Below, in pieces: positions 6,397 to 11,874 of a DNA stretch of 35,165 bases (position 1 is its first letter; each line of letters begins with the position of its first letter). The DNA is taken from positions 1 through 35,165 of the IMG/VR virus record IMGVR_UViG_3300042475_001632, one strand, 5' to 3'. The DNA comes from a virus. A model generated the notes under the pieces. It made no database searches. It was given only the letters and a program-made list of their open reading frames with translations, and was not told the origin of the DNA. Made by a program: the position numbers and the translations under genes.

Positions 6397-6630
6397 ATGT
6401 GGATACTGAACCTATACTTCTTTGTGGTAATCTTCGCTGCTATACGCACAGGCGACTTATGGATGATCATCCCTATTACAATAATATTCATGCTACTACA
6501 CTACTGGCTAGCAGAAACGGAAGATAATGGAACTGATAACTATACTCAAAGGCCCGGCAGCTATGATAACAACTATTATAATAGGCTGGCTGATGATACG
6601 CACAGTGATTTGGATAACTCAAAGACATGA
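6397..6630 (+). CDS. Two-helix membrane protein (77 aa)
   Basis: Two hydrophobic segments, about residues 3-17 (ILNLYFFVVIFAAI) and 22-38 (MIIPITIIFMLLHYWL), followed by a polar Asn/Asp/Tyr tail. There is no clear ribosome binding site. Its TGA overlaps the next ATG. It starts a run of tiny membrane proteins up to 7601. The function is unknown. Confidence 0.6.
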   Translation: MWILNLYFFVVIFAAIRTGDLWMIIPITIIFMLLHYWLAETEDNGTDNYTQRPGSYDNNYYNRLADDTHSDLDNSKT

Positions 6631-6637
6631 TGAGTAA
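6563..6637 (+). CDS. Possible 24-aa hydrophobic peptide
   Basis: ATG 6563 to TAA 6637, nested in another frame of the 6397-6630 gene. The product starts MITTIIIGWLMIRTVIW and ends ITQRHDE, one hydrophobic helix with a charged end. It may be real, as the neighbours are equally small, or may only reflect the hydrophobic composition. Low confidence. Confidence 0.3.
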   Translation: MITTIIIGWLMIRTVIWITQRHDE

Positions 6638-6707
6638 CATATACTTGTTTGCACTGATTATAGCACTGACAGCTACATGGATTAGTCTACTTATGGGCGG
6701 AGAATAA
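6627..6707 (+). CDS. Tiny membrane peptide (26 aa)
   Basis: ATG at 6627 overlaps the upstream TGA (ATGA), supporting coupled translation. The product is nearly all one hydrophobic helix (IYLFALIIALTATWISLLM) with a GGE end. It resembles the single-helix peptides common in phage accessory regions. The function is unknown. Confidence 0.5.
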   Translation: MMSNIYLFALIIALTATWISLLMGGE

Positions 6708-6708
6708 C

Positions 6709-6930
6709 ATGTGGGTATTATTAATCAGCTTATATTTGGGACAACCTTTGGGTCAGACTGAAAGCAAAGGTATGATACATGCACCACACACTAGCTACGA
6801 AGCTTGCCTAAAAGCTAGAGATCAAGTTCGAGCAACTTGGCAATTAGATGGATATAGAACTACAGCACGATGCATATGGGTCAAACACTATAGCACAAAC
6901 AACGGAGCATACAATGAGCGATTTAAATAA
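6709..6930 (+). CDS. Small secreted-type protein with a Cys pair (73 aa)
   Basis: ATG one base after the upstream TAA, with GGAG ten bases before. The N-terminus MWVLLISLYLGQPLGQTES looks like a signal peptide. The mature part has TSYEACLKARDQVRATW and RTTARCIWV, cysteines 22 residues apart, as in the protein at 1545-1703 and close to that at 20308-20466. An exported disulfide-bonded microprotein is inferred. Confidence 0.65.
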   Translation: MWVLLISLYLGQPLGQTESKGMIHAPHTSYEACLKARDQVRATWQLDGYRTTARCIWVKHYSTNNGAYNERFK

Positions 6931-7111
6931 ACACTTGGATGAAAACCCCACACCAGCACCCTGTGAAGATAACACAGATAAAGAACGATTAGAACTAAAG
7001 AGCAAGTGGTTTAGTGTAAAGCTGGAAGAAATTAACGGATACACATTAGCTGCTATGGCCATGATCTTGACAGCTTTGGTTATAATTGTGGCTCTACTTG
7101 TGCCAGCATGA
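6914..7111 (+). CDS. C-terminally anchored membrane protein (65 aa)
   Basis: ATG 6914 follows GGAGC and is preferred over the in-frame ATG 6848, which lacks a site. A charged N-terminal part (MSDLNKHLDENPTPAPCEDN) is followed by one C-terminal helix, about residues 43-63 (LAAMAMILTALVIIVALL). The stop overlaps the next start. It overlaps the 6709 gene by 17 bases. The function is unknown. Confidence 0.6.
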   Translation: MSDLNKHLDENPTPAPCEDNTDKERLELKSKWFSVKLEEINGYTLAAMAMILTALVIIVALLVPA

Positions 7112-7185
7112 AAACTATACATGTACAGGCTCTGGTGACAGGGCTAATCTTGGCAACAGTTGCACTATACAGCTGGATCACATAA
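7108..7185 (+). CDS. Tiny membrane peptide (25 aa)
   Basis: ATG at 7108 overlaps the upstream TGA. Product MKTIHVQALVTGLILATVAL plus a short end, one predicted transmembrane helix. Its stop abuts the first copy of the GC-rich repeat at 7185. The function is unknown. Confidence 0.5.
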   Translation: MKTIHVQALVTGLILATVALYSWIT

Positions 7186-7200
7186 GGCCCCGCTGCGCAC
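7185..7200 (+). repeat. GC-rich repeat AGGCCCCGCTGCGCAC, copy 1
   Basis: AGGCCCCGCTGCGCAC lies in the short gap between two small genes. The same 16 bases recur at 7307-7322, with shortened copies at 7374 and 13432. It stands out against the AT-rich surroundings. Confidence 0.75.
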
Positions 7201-7215
7201 AATTAAGGACGAATT

Positions 7216-7515
7216 ATGATATTCCCAGATTTACCTAAACATTATCAATGGATGCAAACAGCACCGGAACTTGTACAGAATAGAACAGCTGAGGTTCACA
7301 CAGTACAGGCCCCGCTGCGCACATCTAGTGGTCTTACTATAGATGAATGGTTTGAAGAACATGGATTCAGCACAGGCCCCGCTGCGGGATCTGCGAGAAA
7401 CAGTGAAGAACCTATAGATTGGTTAGCTCGTGATGCTTGGGAATTCTATGCATTGTGTACAGCTATGGTTTTATGGATTGTGTACTGGTATGGCGTACAC
7501 CTAGGAGCATGGTAA
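7216..7515 (+). CDS. C-terminally anchored membrane protein containing GC-rich repeats
   Basis: ATG preceded by AAGGACG. A soluble N-terminal part of about 75 residues (FPDLPKHYQWM, TIDEWFEEHGF) is followed by a C-terminal helix (FYALCTAMVLWIVYWYGV). Two copies of the GC-rich repeat lie inside, read in different frames as QAPLRTS and TGPAAGS, so they look inserted at the DNA level. The function is unknown. Confidence 0.65.
   Translation: MIFPDLPKHYQWMQTAPELVQNRTAEVHTVQAPLRTSSGLTIDEWFEEHGFSTGPAAGSARNSEEPIDWLARDAWEFYALCTAMVLWIVYWYGVHLGAW
7307..7322 (+). repeat. GC-rich repeat AGGCCCCGCTGCGCAC, copy 2
   Basis: Identical 16-base copy of 7185-7200, inside the coding frame of 7216-7515, where it encodes A-P-L-R. 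Confidence 0.75.
7374..7386 (+). repeat. GC-rich repeat AGGCCCCGCTGCG, copy 3
   Basis: Thirteen bases identical to the start of the 7185 copy. It lies in the same gene as copy 2 but in another reading frame, encoding G-P-A-A. Confidence 0.7.
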
Positions 7516-7601
7516 TGAAATGGTTATGGGGTTGGATTGCCGTGGCGGCACATGTAATGATGGAAGTCCTGGCGGCTATTGGATCGGCACATTTGTGGTA
7601 G
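7515..7601 (+). CDS. Tiny membrane peptide (28 aa)
   Basis: ATG overlaps the upstream TAA (TAATG). The product, MKWLWGWIAVAAHVMMEVLA and a short end, is one hydrophobic helix. It stops at TAG. It is the last gene before the gene-free region. The function is unknown. Confidence 0.45.
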   Translation: MKWLWGWIAVAAHVMMEVLAAIGSAHLW

Positions 7602-7719
7602 AAAGTATTATACTATAGCCTGTCGTGACCTTAACCAAACTAATTCTTCACACCGTTGCCGCCCTATGGTAGACTAAAGTATGAGCCACAACCCCAAGGT
7701 TCGTCACACAATTCTACAC

Positions 7720-7754
7720 TTTTTCACACCTTTTGACACTTTTCTGCCGCTTTT
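7720..7754. other. Phased T-tracts, predicted curved DNA
   Basis: Runs of four or five T start at about 7720, 7731, 7740 and 7751, that is about one helical turn apart, separated by C/A-rich spacers (CACACC, GACAC, CTGCCGC). Phased A/T tracts at this spacing are known to bend DNA. Confidence 0.6.
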
Positions 7755-7767
7755 CTACATCTAGATT

Positions 7768-7788
7768 ACAGAATCGTTGTGATTCTGT
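7768..7788. repeat. Inverted repeat ACAGAATC / GATTCTGT
   Basis: Perfect eight-base arms around GTTGT. A looser version, GAATC ... GATTCTGC, spans 7813-7848. It could be a protein-binding palindrome or an RNA hairpin. Confidence 0.6.
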
Positions 7789-7856
7789 ACACAATTTCAC
7801 ACTTTGTTAGTAGAATCATAATGGCGCCCCAACCGTTGCGGATTCTGCAACTGTAT

Positions 7857-7885
7857 TCTAGGTTAGTGTGCGCTTACTTACACAG
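7857..7885 (+). repeat. Dispersed repeat, copy A
   Basis: TCTAGGTTAGT followed by GCTTACTTACACAG. A related copy lies at 7902-7925 (GTTAGTGCTTACTATACACAG region) and a third at 14153-14181, which starts with the same TCTAGGTTAGT. Confidence 0.6.
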
Positions 7886-7901
7886 TTGTGAATTTATTAA
7901 G

Positions 7902-7925
7902 TTAGTTAGTGCTTACTATACACAG
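7902..7925 (+). repeat. Dispersed repeat, copy B
   Basis: TTAGTTAGTGCTTACTATAC then ACAG, close in sequence to 7863-7885, ending 168 bases before the first promoter of the early-type block. Confidence 0.55.
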
Positions 7926-8019
7926 AACCGTTGCCCACCCTCCACGTCCATCCCCAGACACGCTGTTCGAACCGTTGGACCTAGGAGTTGTTGGTTTTGT
8001 TCGCTCTCTTAGTGTGTAT

Positions 8020-8047
8020 ATTATAGCACCTCTAGCCAAAAAGTCAA
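8020..8047 (-). promoter_or_regulatory. Minus-strand sigma70-like promoter
   Basis: On the minus strand, TTGACT (8047-8042), a 16-base spacer and TATAAT (8025-8020), with the same flanks as the plus-strand set (GGTTGAC, GGTGCTATAAT, ACACACTAA). It diverges from the promoter at 8093. Its leader keeps AGAGCGAAC but no ATG follows, so it points into the gene-free region without an evident gene. Confidence 0.75.
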
Positions 8048-8092
8048 CCAAAATCGTGCAGATTCGCAAAAATACAACACTTTCTTTTTTGG

Positions 8093-8120
8093 TTGACATT
8101 TGATGTAGATAGTGTATAAT
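8093..8120 (+). promoter_or_regulatory. Early-type promoter P1
   Basis: TTGACA and TATAAT, 16-bp spacer, preceded by GG. First of 19 similar promoters. The leader holds AAGGAGCTGAG before the ATG at 8152. Confidence 0.9.
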
Positions 8121-8151
8121 AGTGGCTTAGTTAGTTAATTAAGGAGCTGAG

Positions 8152-8391
8152 ATGGAGCTTGCAGAGATTATAACAGTCAACTATAGTGTAGACTACGATA
8201 TGCTATACGACGAGGGCAAGAGCCCAGCAGAATGCGCTGAACTGTTTACTGACTTGTTTGAGCGTACTATGAGCAATCTACTACGCGATACTGAGCGTGA
8301 TAACGTGGGTGGTGTCTATATATACTATCGCGCAGGCGAACGTGTAGCATGGTTTGATTACGAGAACATGTGGGGCGGGCGTTACGAATAA
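8152..8391 (+). CDS. Hypothetical early-type protein (79 aa)
   Basis: ATG preceded by AAGGAGCTGAG. It is an acidic, mixed-fold protein with SPAECAELFTDLFERTMSNL (helical) then GGVYIYYRAGERVAWFDYEN (beta-like). It is a single gene between promoters P1 and P2, so expressed on its own. No family recognised; small acidic proteins under strong early promoters are often host-takeover factors, which is only an inference here. Confidence 0.75.
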   Translation: MELAEIITVNYSVDYDMLYDEGKSPAECAELFTDLFERTMSNLLRDTERDNVGGVYIYYRAGERVAWFDYENMWGGRYE

Positions 8392-8396
8392 AACGG

Positions 8397-8425
8397 TTGA
8401 CAAATTGGGCAGAAGACTGTATTAT
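8397..8425 (+). promoter_or_regulatory. Early-type promoter P2
   Basis: TTGACA and TATTAT, 17-bp spacer, starting six bases after the upstream stop. It leads to AAAAGGAGC and the ATG at 8455. Confidence 0.88.
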
Positions 8426-8454
8426 ACACGAACACTAACGAAAAGGAGCTAAAG

Positions 8455-8811
8455 ATGGAGCTAACTCAAAACTTTGTTAATCATGCCGTCCTTGAAGCTA
8501 AGGAAGCGGCTTATGCGGCTGCGGATGACTTCTTCCGTCAGCGTCTGAATGGTGTGGATCAGTATGCCTGTGGCTTTGCTTGGGTTAACATCTGGGAGCA
8601 CAATGGCGTCAAGATTAAGGGTAACACCAAGTTGGGCAAGATGCTTAAGGCAGCTGGTGTGCGTCAGGACTATACTAAGGCGTTTCAGATCTGGAATCCC
8701 AGTGGTTTGAGCGTACAGAACGTGGACTGCAAGGAAGTGGGTGCGCAGGCTGCGGCTGATGTATTGAAGAAGTATGGATTCACAGCCTATGCAGGATCGC
8801 GTCTGGATTGA
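8455..8811 (+). CDS. Conserved phage protein, QYACGFAWVNI family (118 aa)
   Basis: Strong AAGGAGC. Helical N-terminus (AVLEAKEAAYAAADDFF) then YACGFAWVNIWEHNGVKIKG, NTKLGKMLKAAGVRQDYTKA and a C-terminal helix (AADVLKKYGF). I recall related uncharacterised proteins in phages and some bacteria with this CGFAWV core. The function is unknown. It stands alone between promoters P2 and P3. Confidence 0.8.
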   Translation: MELTQNFVNHAVLEAKEAAYAAADDFFRQRLNGVDQYACGFAWVNIWEHNGVKIKGNTKLGKMLKAAGVRQDYTKAFQIWNPSGLSVQNVDCKEVGAQAAADVLKKYGFTAYAGSRLD

Positions 8812-8842
8812 TGTTGTTTTTACGCAACAGGGTGGATTTTGG

Positions 8843-8871
8843 TTGACAAGTTCACCCTGTGGTGCTATACT
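8843..8871 (+). promoter_or_regulatory. Early-type promoter P3
   Basis: TTGACA and TATACT, 17-bp spacer, with GGTGC before the -10 (TGn extended type). It drives the gene at 8903. Confidence 0.9.
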
Positions 8872-8902
8872 ATTGAAACTGTGTAATTAACTAGGAGCTG
8901 AT

Positions 8903-9133
8903 ATGCGTGAAGCAACTAATCGTATTTTGGAGCTGGTGGAAGAGGGCATGTTGGACCGTGATACTGTTATCATGGCCTGCTTGAAGTACATGAGCGAGGA
9001 CGATGTAGCAGACATGGCTCACGCCAACGAGTTCTTCTTGGATGAGGACGAGGAGGACGAAGAGGAAGACGAGGAGTGGGATGGACAGCCTGATGAGGCA
9101 CAGGAGTGGTATGACTTTGATCCGGAATGCTAA
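8903..9133 (+). CDS. Conserved acidic phage protein, LKYMSEDDVADM family
   Basis: ATG preceded by AGGAGCTGAT. The N-terminal half LELVEEGMLDRDTVIMACLK and YMSEDDVADMAHANEFF is a pattern that I recall from many phages. The C-terminal half is extremely acidic (DEDEEDEEEDEEWDG), which could mimic DNA or bind basic proteins. A DNA-mimic or host-protein-binding role is inferred, not shown. 76 residues. Confidence 0.8.
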   Translation: MREATNRILELVEEGMLDRDTVIMACLKYMSEDDVADMAHANEFFLDEDEEDEEEDEEWDGQPDEAQEWYDFDPEC

Positions 9134-9139
9134 TTTCGG

Positions 9140-9168
9140 TTGACAGGGTGTAGAGTTGGTGTTATACT
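9140..9168 (+). promoter_or_regulatory. Early-type promoter P4 with flanking inverted repeat
   Basis: TTGACA and TATACT, 17-bp spacer. GTGTAGAG (9148-9155) in the spacer is the inverse of CTCTACAC (9171-9178) just after the -10, so the -10 sits in the loop. Confidence 0.9.
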
Positions 9169-9197
9169 AGCTCTACACTAACAGAACAGGAGCAGAC

Positions 9198-9575
9198 ATG
9201 CGATACTATGACGAACTGGCCCGTTACGAGCGTGAGGGCTTTGAAATCATTGTGGATAAGACCTATGAAGACATACATCCCCAAGACTGTTTTGACGACT
9301 CCTGTTACGATATCCCACAGATCTGCCGTGACATCGACATGGGCAAATACGAATGGTTCATGCTCCGAGTCCGGGCTTTGGTTGAAGGGCACGAGTTGGG
9401 ATCGGCCTACCTCGGGGGATGCTTATACGAAGACGCCCGCGAAGTCCTTAGTGACGGGACAGCCGAGGACCAAATCTACTTGGCTCTAGAAGAAGCCAAG
9501 CGGGCAGTATGGCCCTTGATGCGTCGATTGCAGGGCATTAATGAGACTATGGAACTGGAGGCTGTTCGTGGATAA
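9198..9575 (+). CDS. Hypothetical early-type protein (125 aa)
   Basis: ATG preceded by AGGAGCAGAC. It is mainly helical and acidic with YDELARYEREGFEIIVDK, several cysteines (DCFDDSCYDIPQICRD) and a helical C-terminus (YLALEEAKRAVWPLMRRLQG). No domain recognised. It is followed with overlap by a GTG-started gene at 9568. Confidence 0.75.
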   Translation: MRYYDELARYEREGFEIIVDKTYEDIHPQDCFDDSCYDIPQICRDIDMGKYEWFMLRVRALVEGHELGSAYLGGCLYEDAREVLSDGTAEDQIYLALEEAKRAVWPLMRRLQGINETMELEAVRG

Positions 9576-9726
9576 TTTTTTGGTTGACATTGAGTACGAT
9601 CCTGTGTATAATACTTACATGGCTTGCTACTCCAATGGTGTGGTAATCCAGCTAGGAGCCACTACGTATCAGGATGCAGTACTAGAGGCTGATTCAATTG
9701 AACCTTATGACTATGAAGGAGCGTGA
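9568..9726 (+). CDS. Small protein with NTYMAC motif, contains an internal promoter
   Basis: GTG 9568 is chosen because GGAGG lies six bases upstream and the start overlaps the upstream TAA; ATG 9541 is the alternative. The product has FLVDIEYDPVYNTYMACYSN then GATTYQDAVLEAD. The part D-x-x-x-D...NTYM-x-C-x-x-x-G resembles the gene at 4855-5076, which argues that the region covered by promoter P5 is truly coding. The function is unknown. Confidence 0.65.
   Translation: MDNFLVDIEYDPVYNTYMACYSNGVVIQLGATTYQDAVLEADSIEPYDYEGA
9584..9612 (+). promoter_or_regulatory. Early-type promoter P5, inside a gene
   Basis: TTGACA and TATAAT, 17-bp spacer, lying within the start of the 9568 gene, where it encodes LVDIEYDPVYN. 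It would drive the gene at 9728, or a shorter protein from ATG 9619. Confidence 0.8.
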
Positions 9727-9727
9727 A

Positions 9728-10018
9728 ATGAATATTCAAACTATTAATACCGCTATCATCAACGGTGGTTGGACCAATGCGGAACTCATGAGCATGACTG
9801 ATGCTATTCGCTTTGCTCGTAAACGTTTAACAGAGCGTAGTAAGGCTGAACTGGCTGTGGGTGATGCAGTGACCTTTGACAGTACTAAACAGGGTCGGGT
9901 GGTTCGTGGCACTGTGCTTAAGATTGCTATCAAATATGTCACTGTACGGGAAACTTCAGGCGGCCTGTGGAAAGTGCCTGCTAACATGTTGAGCAAGGTT
10001 GAGGATGTTTACGCTTAA
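9728..10018 (+). CDS. KOW/SH3-like conserved phage protein (96 aa)
   Basis: ATG 9728 follows GGAGCGTGAA; the in-frame ATG 9698 lacks a site. A helical N-terminus (NAELMSMTDAIRFARKRLTE) precedes VGDAVTFDSTKQGRVVRGTV and a beta-rich end with WKVPANMLSKV. This looks like a small SH3/KOW-type barrel, a family that I recall in many T4-like phages. Nucleic-acid or ribosome binding is possible; the role is unknown. Confidence 0.78.
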   Translation: MNIQTINTAIINGGWTNAELMSMTDAIRFARKRLTERSKAELAVGDAVTFDSTKQGRVVRGTVLKIAIKYVTVRETSGGLWKVPANMLSKVEDVYA

Positions 10019-10226
10019 TAGAGTATTAGAGTGGGGAGCCTGCATTGTTACCCTTATAGGTGCAGGTTTTACTGCTTACAATGTATACCCCTTGAACATT
10101 ATGTTCTTGGAGTTTGGTGCATTAATTTATATCTTTTGGAGCATACGTATACGCAAGCTCAGTTTGATTATAATTAATGTGACGCTGTTTGCAATCTACT
10201 TACCAGGAGTTTTAAGACACTTATGA
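10005..10226 (+). CDS. Polytopic small membrane protein (73 aa)
   Basis: ATG 10005 overlaps the end of the upstream gene in another frame. Three hydrophobic segments: WGACIVTLIGAGFTAYNVYP, FLEFGALIYIFWSI and LIIINVTLFAIYLPGV. The VYPLNI...FLEFGALIYIFW pattern matches small phage membrane proteins that I recall. The TGA overlaps the next ATG. The function is unknown. Confidence 0.78.
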   Translation: MFTLNRVLEWGACIVTLIGAGFTAYNVYPLNIMFLEFGALIYIFWSIRIRKLSLIIINVTLFAIYLPGVLRHL

Positions 10227-10372
10227 TTCAACAATACGAAGCGTGGTACAAAGACCCTAGAACTGGTGCTATGATCAAGGTCTACACCCAAGCAGATAAT
10301 GTATCAGCAGCCAAAAGCTTGCTAGAAGGACAATATGGTGCTGCCAACATCTGGGGCGTAGGCGCAGTTTAA
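10223..10372 (+). CDS. Conserved small phage protein (49 aa)
   Basis: ATG 10223 overlaps the upstream TGA. Product begins MIQQYEAWYKDPRTGAMIKV and continues with ADNVSAAKSLLEGQYGAANI, a layout that I recall as a common short phage protein (EAWYKDPRTG...A..LLE.QYGA..I). It is the last gene before a strong terminator. The function is unknown. Confidence 0.75.
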   Translation: MIQQYEAWYKDPRTGAMIKVYTQADNVSAAKSLLEGQYGAANIWGVGAV

Positions 10373-10381
10373 CAATTTAAC

Positions 10382-10411
10382 AACCGTTGTAGAAATACAA
10401 CGGTTTTTTTT
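10382..10411 (+). terminator. Rho-independent terminator
   Basis: AACCGTTGT-agaaat-ACAACGGTT followed by a T run. Nine-base perfect stem. The arm AACCGTTG also recurs as an isolated word in the 7.6-8.0 kb gene-free region. The next promoter starts four bases after the T run. Confidence 0.93.
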
Positions 10412-10414
10412 CGG

Positions 10415-10443
10415 TTGACTTTTGGCTAGGGCGGTGCTATACT
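10415..10443 (+). promoter_or_regulatory. Early-type promoter P6
   Basis: TTGACT and TATACT, 17-bp spacer, TG before the -10. It drives the genes from 10476. Confidence 0.88.
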
Positions 10444-10475
10444 ATTGAAACTGTCAAAAACAACTAGGAGCTGAG

Positions 10476-10721
10476 ATGTCAAACTATCCAAATATGAGTT
10501 ACTGCATGTTCCAAAACACCCAAATGGCCATGGACCAGCTGATTACTTTTATGCAAGAAGCTGACCAGGATGACATGCTGGACATGAGCAAGGACGAGCT
10601 AAGGGCCATGCGTGAGCTGTTTGGTTATTGCGAACAGTTCATGAAGTTGGCAGAAGAGTTTGATGACCGTAGACAGCAGCTCCTGGATGCCTGCGAAGAT
10701 GACGAAATGGAGGAGTTCTAA
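10476..10721 (+). CDS. Conserved phage protein, SYCMFQNTQMAMDQL family
   Basis: ATG preceded by AGGAGCTGAG. Product starts MSNYPNMSYCMFQNTQMAMD and is helical and acidic to the end (DACEDDEMEEF), 81 residues. I recall this family from a great many tailed phages, always uncharacterised. Its TAA overlaps the next ATG (TAATG). Confidence 0.85.
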   Translation: MSNYPNMSYCMFQNTQMAMDQLITFMQEADQDDMLDMSKDELRAMRELFGYCEQFMKLAEEFDDRRQQLLDACEDDEMEEF

Positions 10722-10984
10722 TGTATACCGTTGAAATCTACAAGAAGGATGCTCGTACCAAATCAGGCGAGCGTAGGGTACACAAGGAAGACTACAAGAC
10801 AGACAATCGGTCCATGCTGGAGCATACTGTGCAGACCACATGGTTAGCACGGGATGGCTACCGCTACGAGATACACGAGACCTATGTTGTGCGTAAGAAC
10901 GCCTTGAATGGGCAGGAGTTTGAAGAACGTTACGACGTGCCTTACTACTGCTCACCACGTAGCGAAACTTATTGGAGTGCTTAA
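10721..10984 (+). CDS. Hypothetical early-type protein (87 aa)
   Basis: ATG overlaps the upstream TAA. It is a basic and acidic mixed protein with MYTVEIYKKDARTKSGERRV and YRYEIHETYVVRKNALNGQE, probably a small alpha/beta fold. I do not recognise the family. It is co-transcribed with its neighbours from P6 and coupled by TAATG junctions on both sides. Confidence 0.75.
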   Translation: MYTVEIYKKDARTKSGERRVHKEDYKTDNRSMLEHTVQTTWLARDGYRYEIHETYVVRKNALNGQEFEERYDVPYYCSPRSETYWSA

Positions 10985-11184
10985 TGTTAACAGCTAAACA
11001 ACAATGGTTATTTGAGCAACTGGGTGAGAGCCCAGCAGACGAGCATGAGGTTAGATTGCGTCATCGTCTATGCGTGGAGCAGTACGGAGCTGTTAAAGAT
11101 TTCACAAGATGGCTGACCAAGCGTCTGTATCGCAAGTGGGAGCTAGATCGTAGCAGAACAACAACACCTTATCTAGGAGACTAA
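10984..11184 (+). CDS. Hypothetical helical protein (66 aa)
   Basis: ATG 10984 overlaps the upstream TAA and is preferred over ATG 10972. Helical and basic: MLTAKQQWLFEQLGESPADE, then RLRHRLCVEQYGAVKDFTRW and LTKRLYRKWELDRSR. Could bind nucleic acid, but no motif is diagnostic. Confidence 0.7.
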   Translation: MLTAKQQWLFEQLGESPADEHEVRLRHRLCVEQYGAVKDFTRWLTKRLYRKWELDRSRTTTPYLGD

Positions 11185-11185
11185 T

Positions 11186-11302
11186 ATGTTAAAAATAGCA
11201 ATAGGTATGGGCAGCATTGTTATGATGATTGCAACACTAATTACTGCTTTAGTAATAACCCGAATGTGCCTTAGTGCTGCTCATCACTTCCTGCTGAAAT
11301 AG
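11186..11302 (+). CDS. Tiny membrane protein (38 aa)
   Basis: ATG preceded by AGGAGACTA. Residues 2-27 are one hydrophobic helix (IVMMIATLITALVI), followed by a short tail with LSAAHHFLLK. It ends in TAG just before the -35 of promoter P7. The function is unknown. Confidence 0.55.
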   Translation: MLKIAIGMGSIVMMIATLITALVITRMCLSAAHHFLLK

Positions 11303-11303
11303 G

Positions 11304-11332
11304 TTGACATTTGGGCACAGAGGTGCTATTAT
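11304..11332 (+). promoter_or_regulatory. Early-type promoter P7
   Basis: TTGACA and TATTAT, 17-bp spacer, starting two bases after the upstream TAG. It drives the gene at 11367. Confidence 0.9.
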
Positions 11333-11366
11333 ATACACACTTAGACAACAACAGAAGGAGAGCGAA

Positions 11367-11810
11367 ATGGGTACAAGATCATTGACGTTTGTTTACAGCG
11401 AAAACGATAAGCCTATTGTCAACTTGTATAGACAGTATGATGGCTATCCCACAGGCCATGGTGCTGAGCTTGCAGAGTTCCTCAGTGAGTTTGCTGCTAT
11501 TACTAATGGCATTGCTGTGGGTGAGACACGTCGTACTGCCAATGGCATGGGCTGCTTGGCTGCTCAATTAGTAGCACACTTCAAAAACAGCGTGGGCGGG
11601 TTTTACATCCACAGCGTTGACTCCAAGGAGTGTGGACAGGACTATGAGTACCACGTGTATCAGGGTGGTGCTAATGGCGAGCTGTGGGTACGTGTTAAGG
11701 ATCGTGGCTGCAATATGTTCGGCCTGACACTGAGCGACATGGACAAAAGTATTTTTGATGGTCCTGTTAGCCATTTTGTAACATTCTGTAGCGAAAAAAC
11801 AACAGCATAA
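11367..11810 (+). CDS. Conserved protein, MGTRSLT...QYDGYPTGHG family (147 aa)
   Basis: ATG 11367 follows AAGGAGAGCG; the upstream in-frame start at 11304 lies in the promoter. The product has MGTRSLTFVYSENDKPIVNL, YRQYDGYPTGHGAELAEFL, NGMGCLAAQLVAHFK and GGFYIHSVDSKECGQDYEYH. I recall this as a widespread uncharacterised family in phages and bacteria, of roughly this length. It is the only gene of its transcription unit. The function is unknown. Confidence 0.85.
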   Translation: MGTRSLTFVYSENDKPIVNLYRQYDGYPTGHGAELAEFLSEFAAITNGIAVGETRRTANGMGCLAAQLVAHFKNSVGGFYIHSVDSKECGQDYEYHVYQGGANGELWVRVKDRGCNMFGLTLSDMDKSIFDGPVSHFVTFCSEKTTA

Positions 11811-11815
11811 ATTGG

Positions 11816-11844
11816 TTGACAAAGTGTAGGGCTGGTGTTATACT
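11816..11844 (+). promoter_or_regulatory. Early-type promoter P8 with flanking inverted repeat
   Basis: TTGACA and TATACT, 17-bp spacer. AGTGTAGGGC (11823-11832) faces GCTCTACACT (11846-11855): ten bases with one G-T, leaving the -10 in the loop. Confidence 0.9.
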
Positions 11845-11874
11845 AGCTCTACACTAACAAAACAGGAGCAGACA

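Larger units (their letters stand above)
7610..8013 (-). ncRNA. Candidate non-coding transcript from the minus promoter
   Basis: The minus-strand promoter would transcribe about 400 bases without a credible reading frame. The RNA would carry CAACGGT four times and the ACAGAATC/GATTCTGT hairpin. It could be a regulatory RNA, a primer transcript for replication, or a decayed gene leader. The ends are not defined by the sequence; no terminator is evident. Confidence 0.3.
7602..8092. other. Gene-free region, possible origin or ncRNA locus
   Basis: No credible gene in about 490 bases. It contains four ACCGTTG words (7652, 7832, 7927, 7971), a run of four T-tracts spaced about 10 bases (7720-7754), an eight-base inverted repeat (7768-7788), two related 23-base repeats (7863-7885 and 7902-7925), and a minus-strand sigma70-like promoter (8020-8047). 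Repeats, curved DNA and a promoter firing into the region are the ingredients of a T4-type transcription-primed origin, but none is diagnostic. Short frames here lack ribosome binding sites. Confidence 0.5.

Noticed and set aside
7681-7764. 27-codon plus-strand frame in the gene-free region
   Set aside because: No ribosome binding site, ends in TAG, and its repeated Phe/Thr content only reflects the phased T-tracts.
7902-8103. Overlapping frames on both strands across the 8020-8120 promoters
   Set aside because: They start upstream of, and run through, two strong promoters and lack ribosome binding sites.
8811-8836. Terminator at TGTTGTTTTTACGCAACA
   Set aside because: The T run is in the loop, not after the stem, so it is not a classical terminator.
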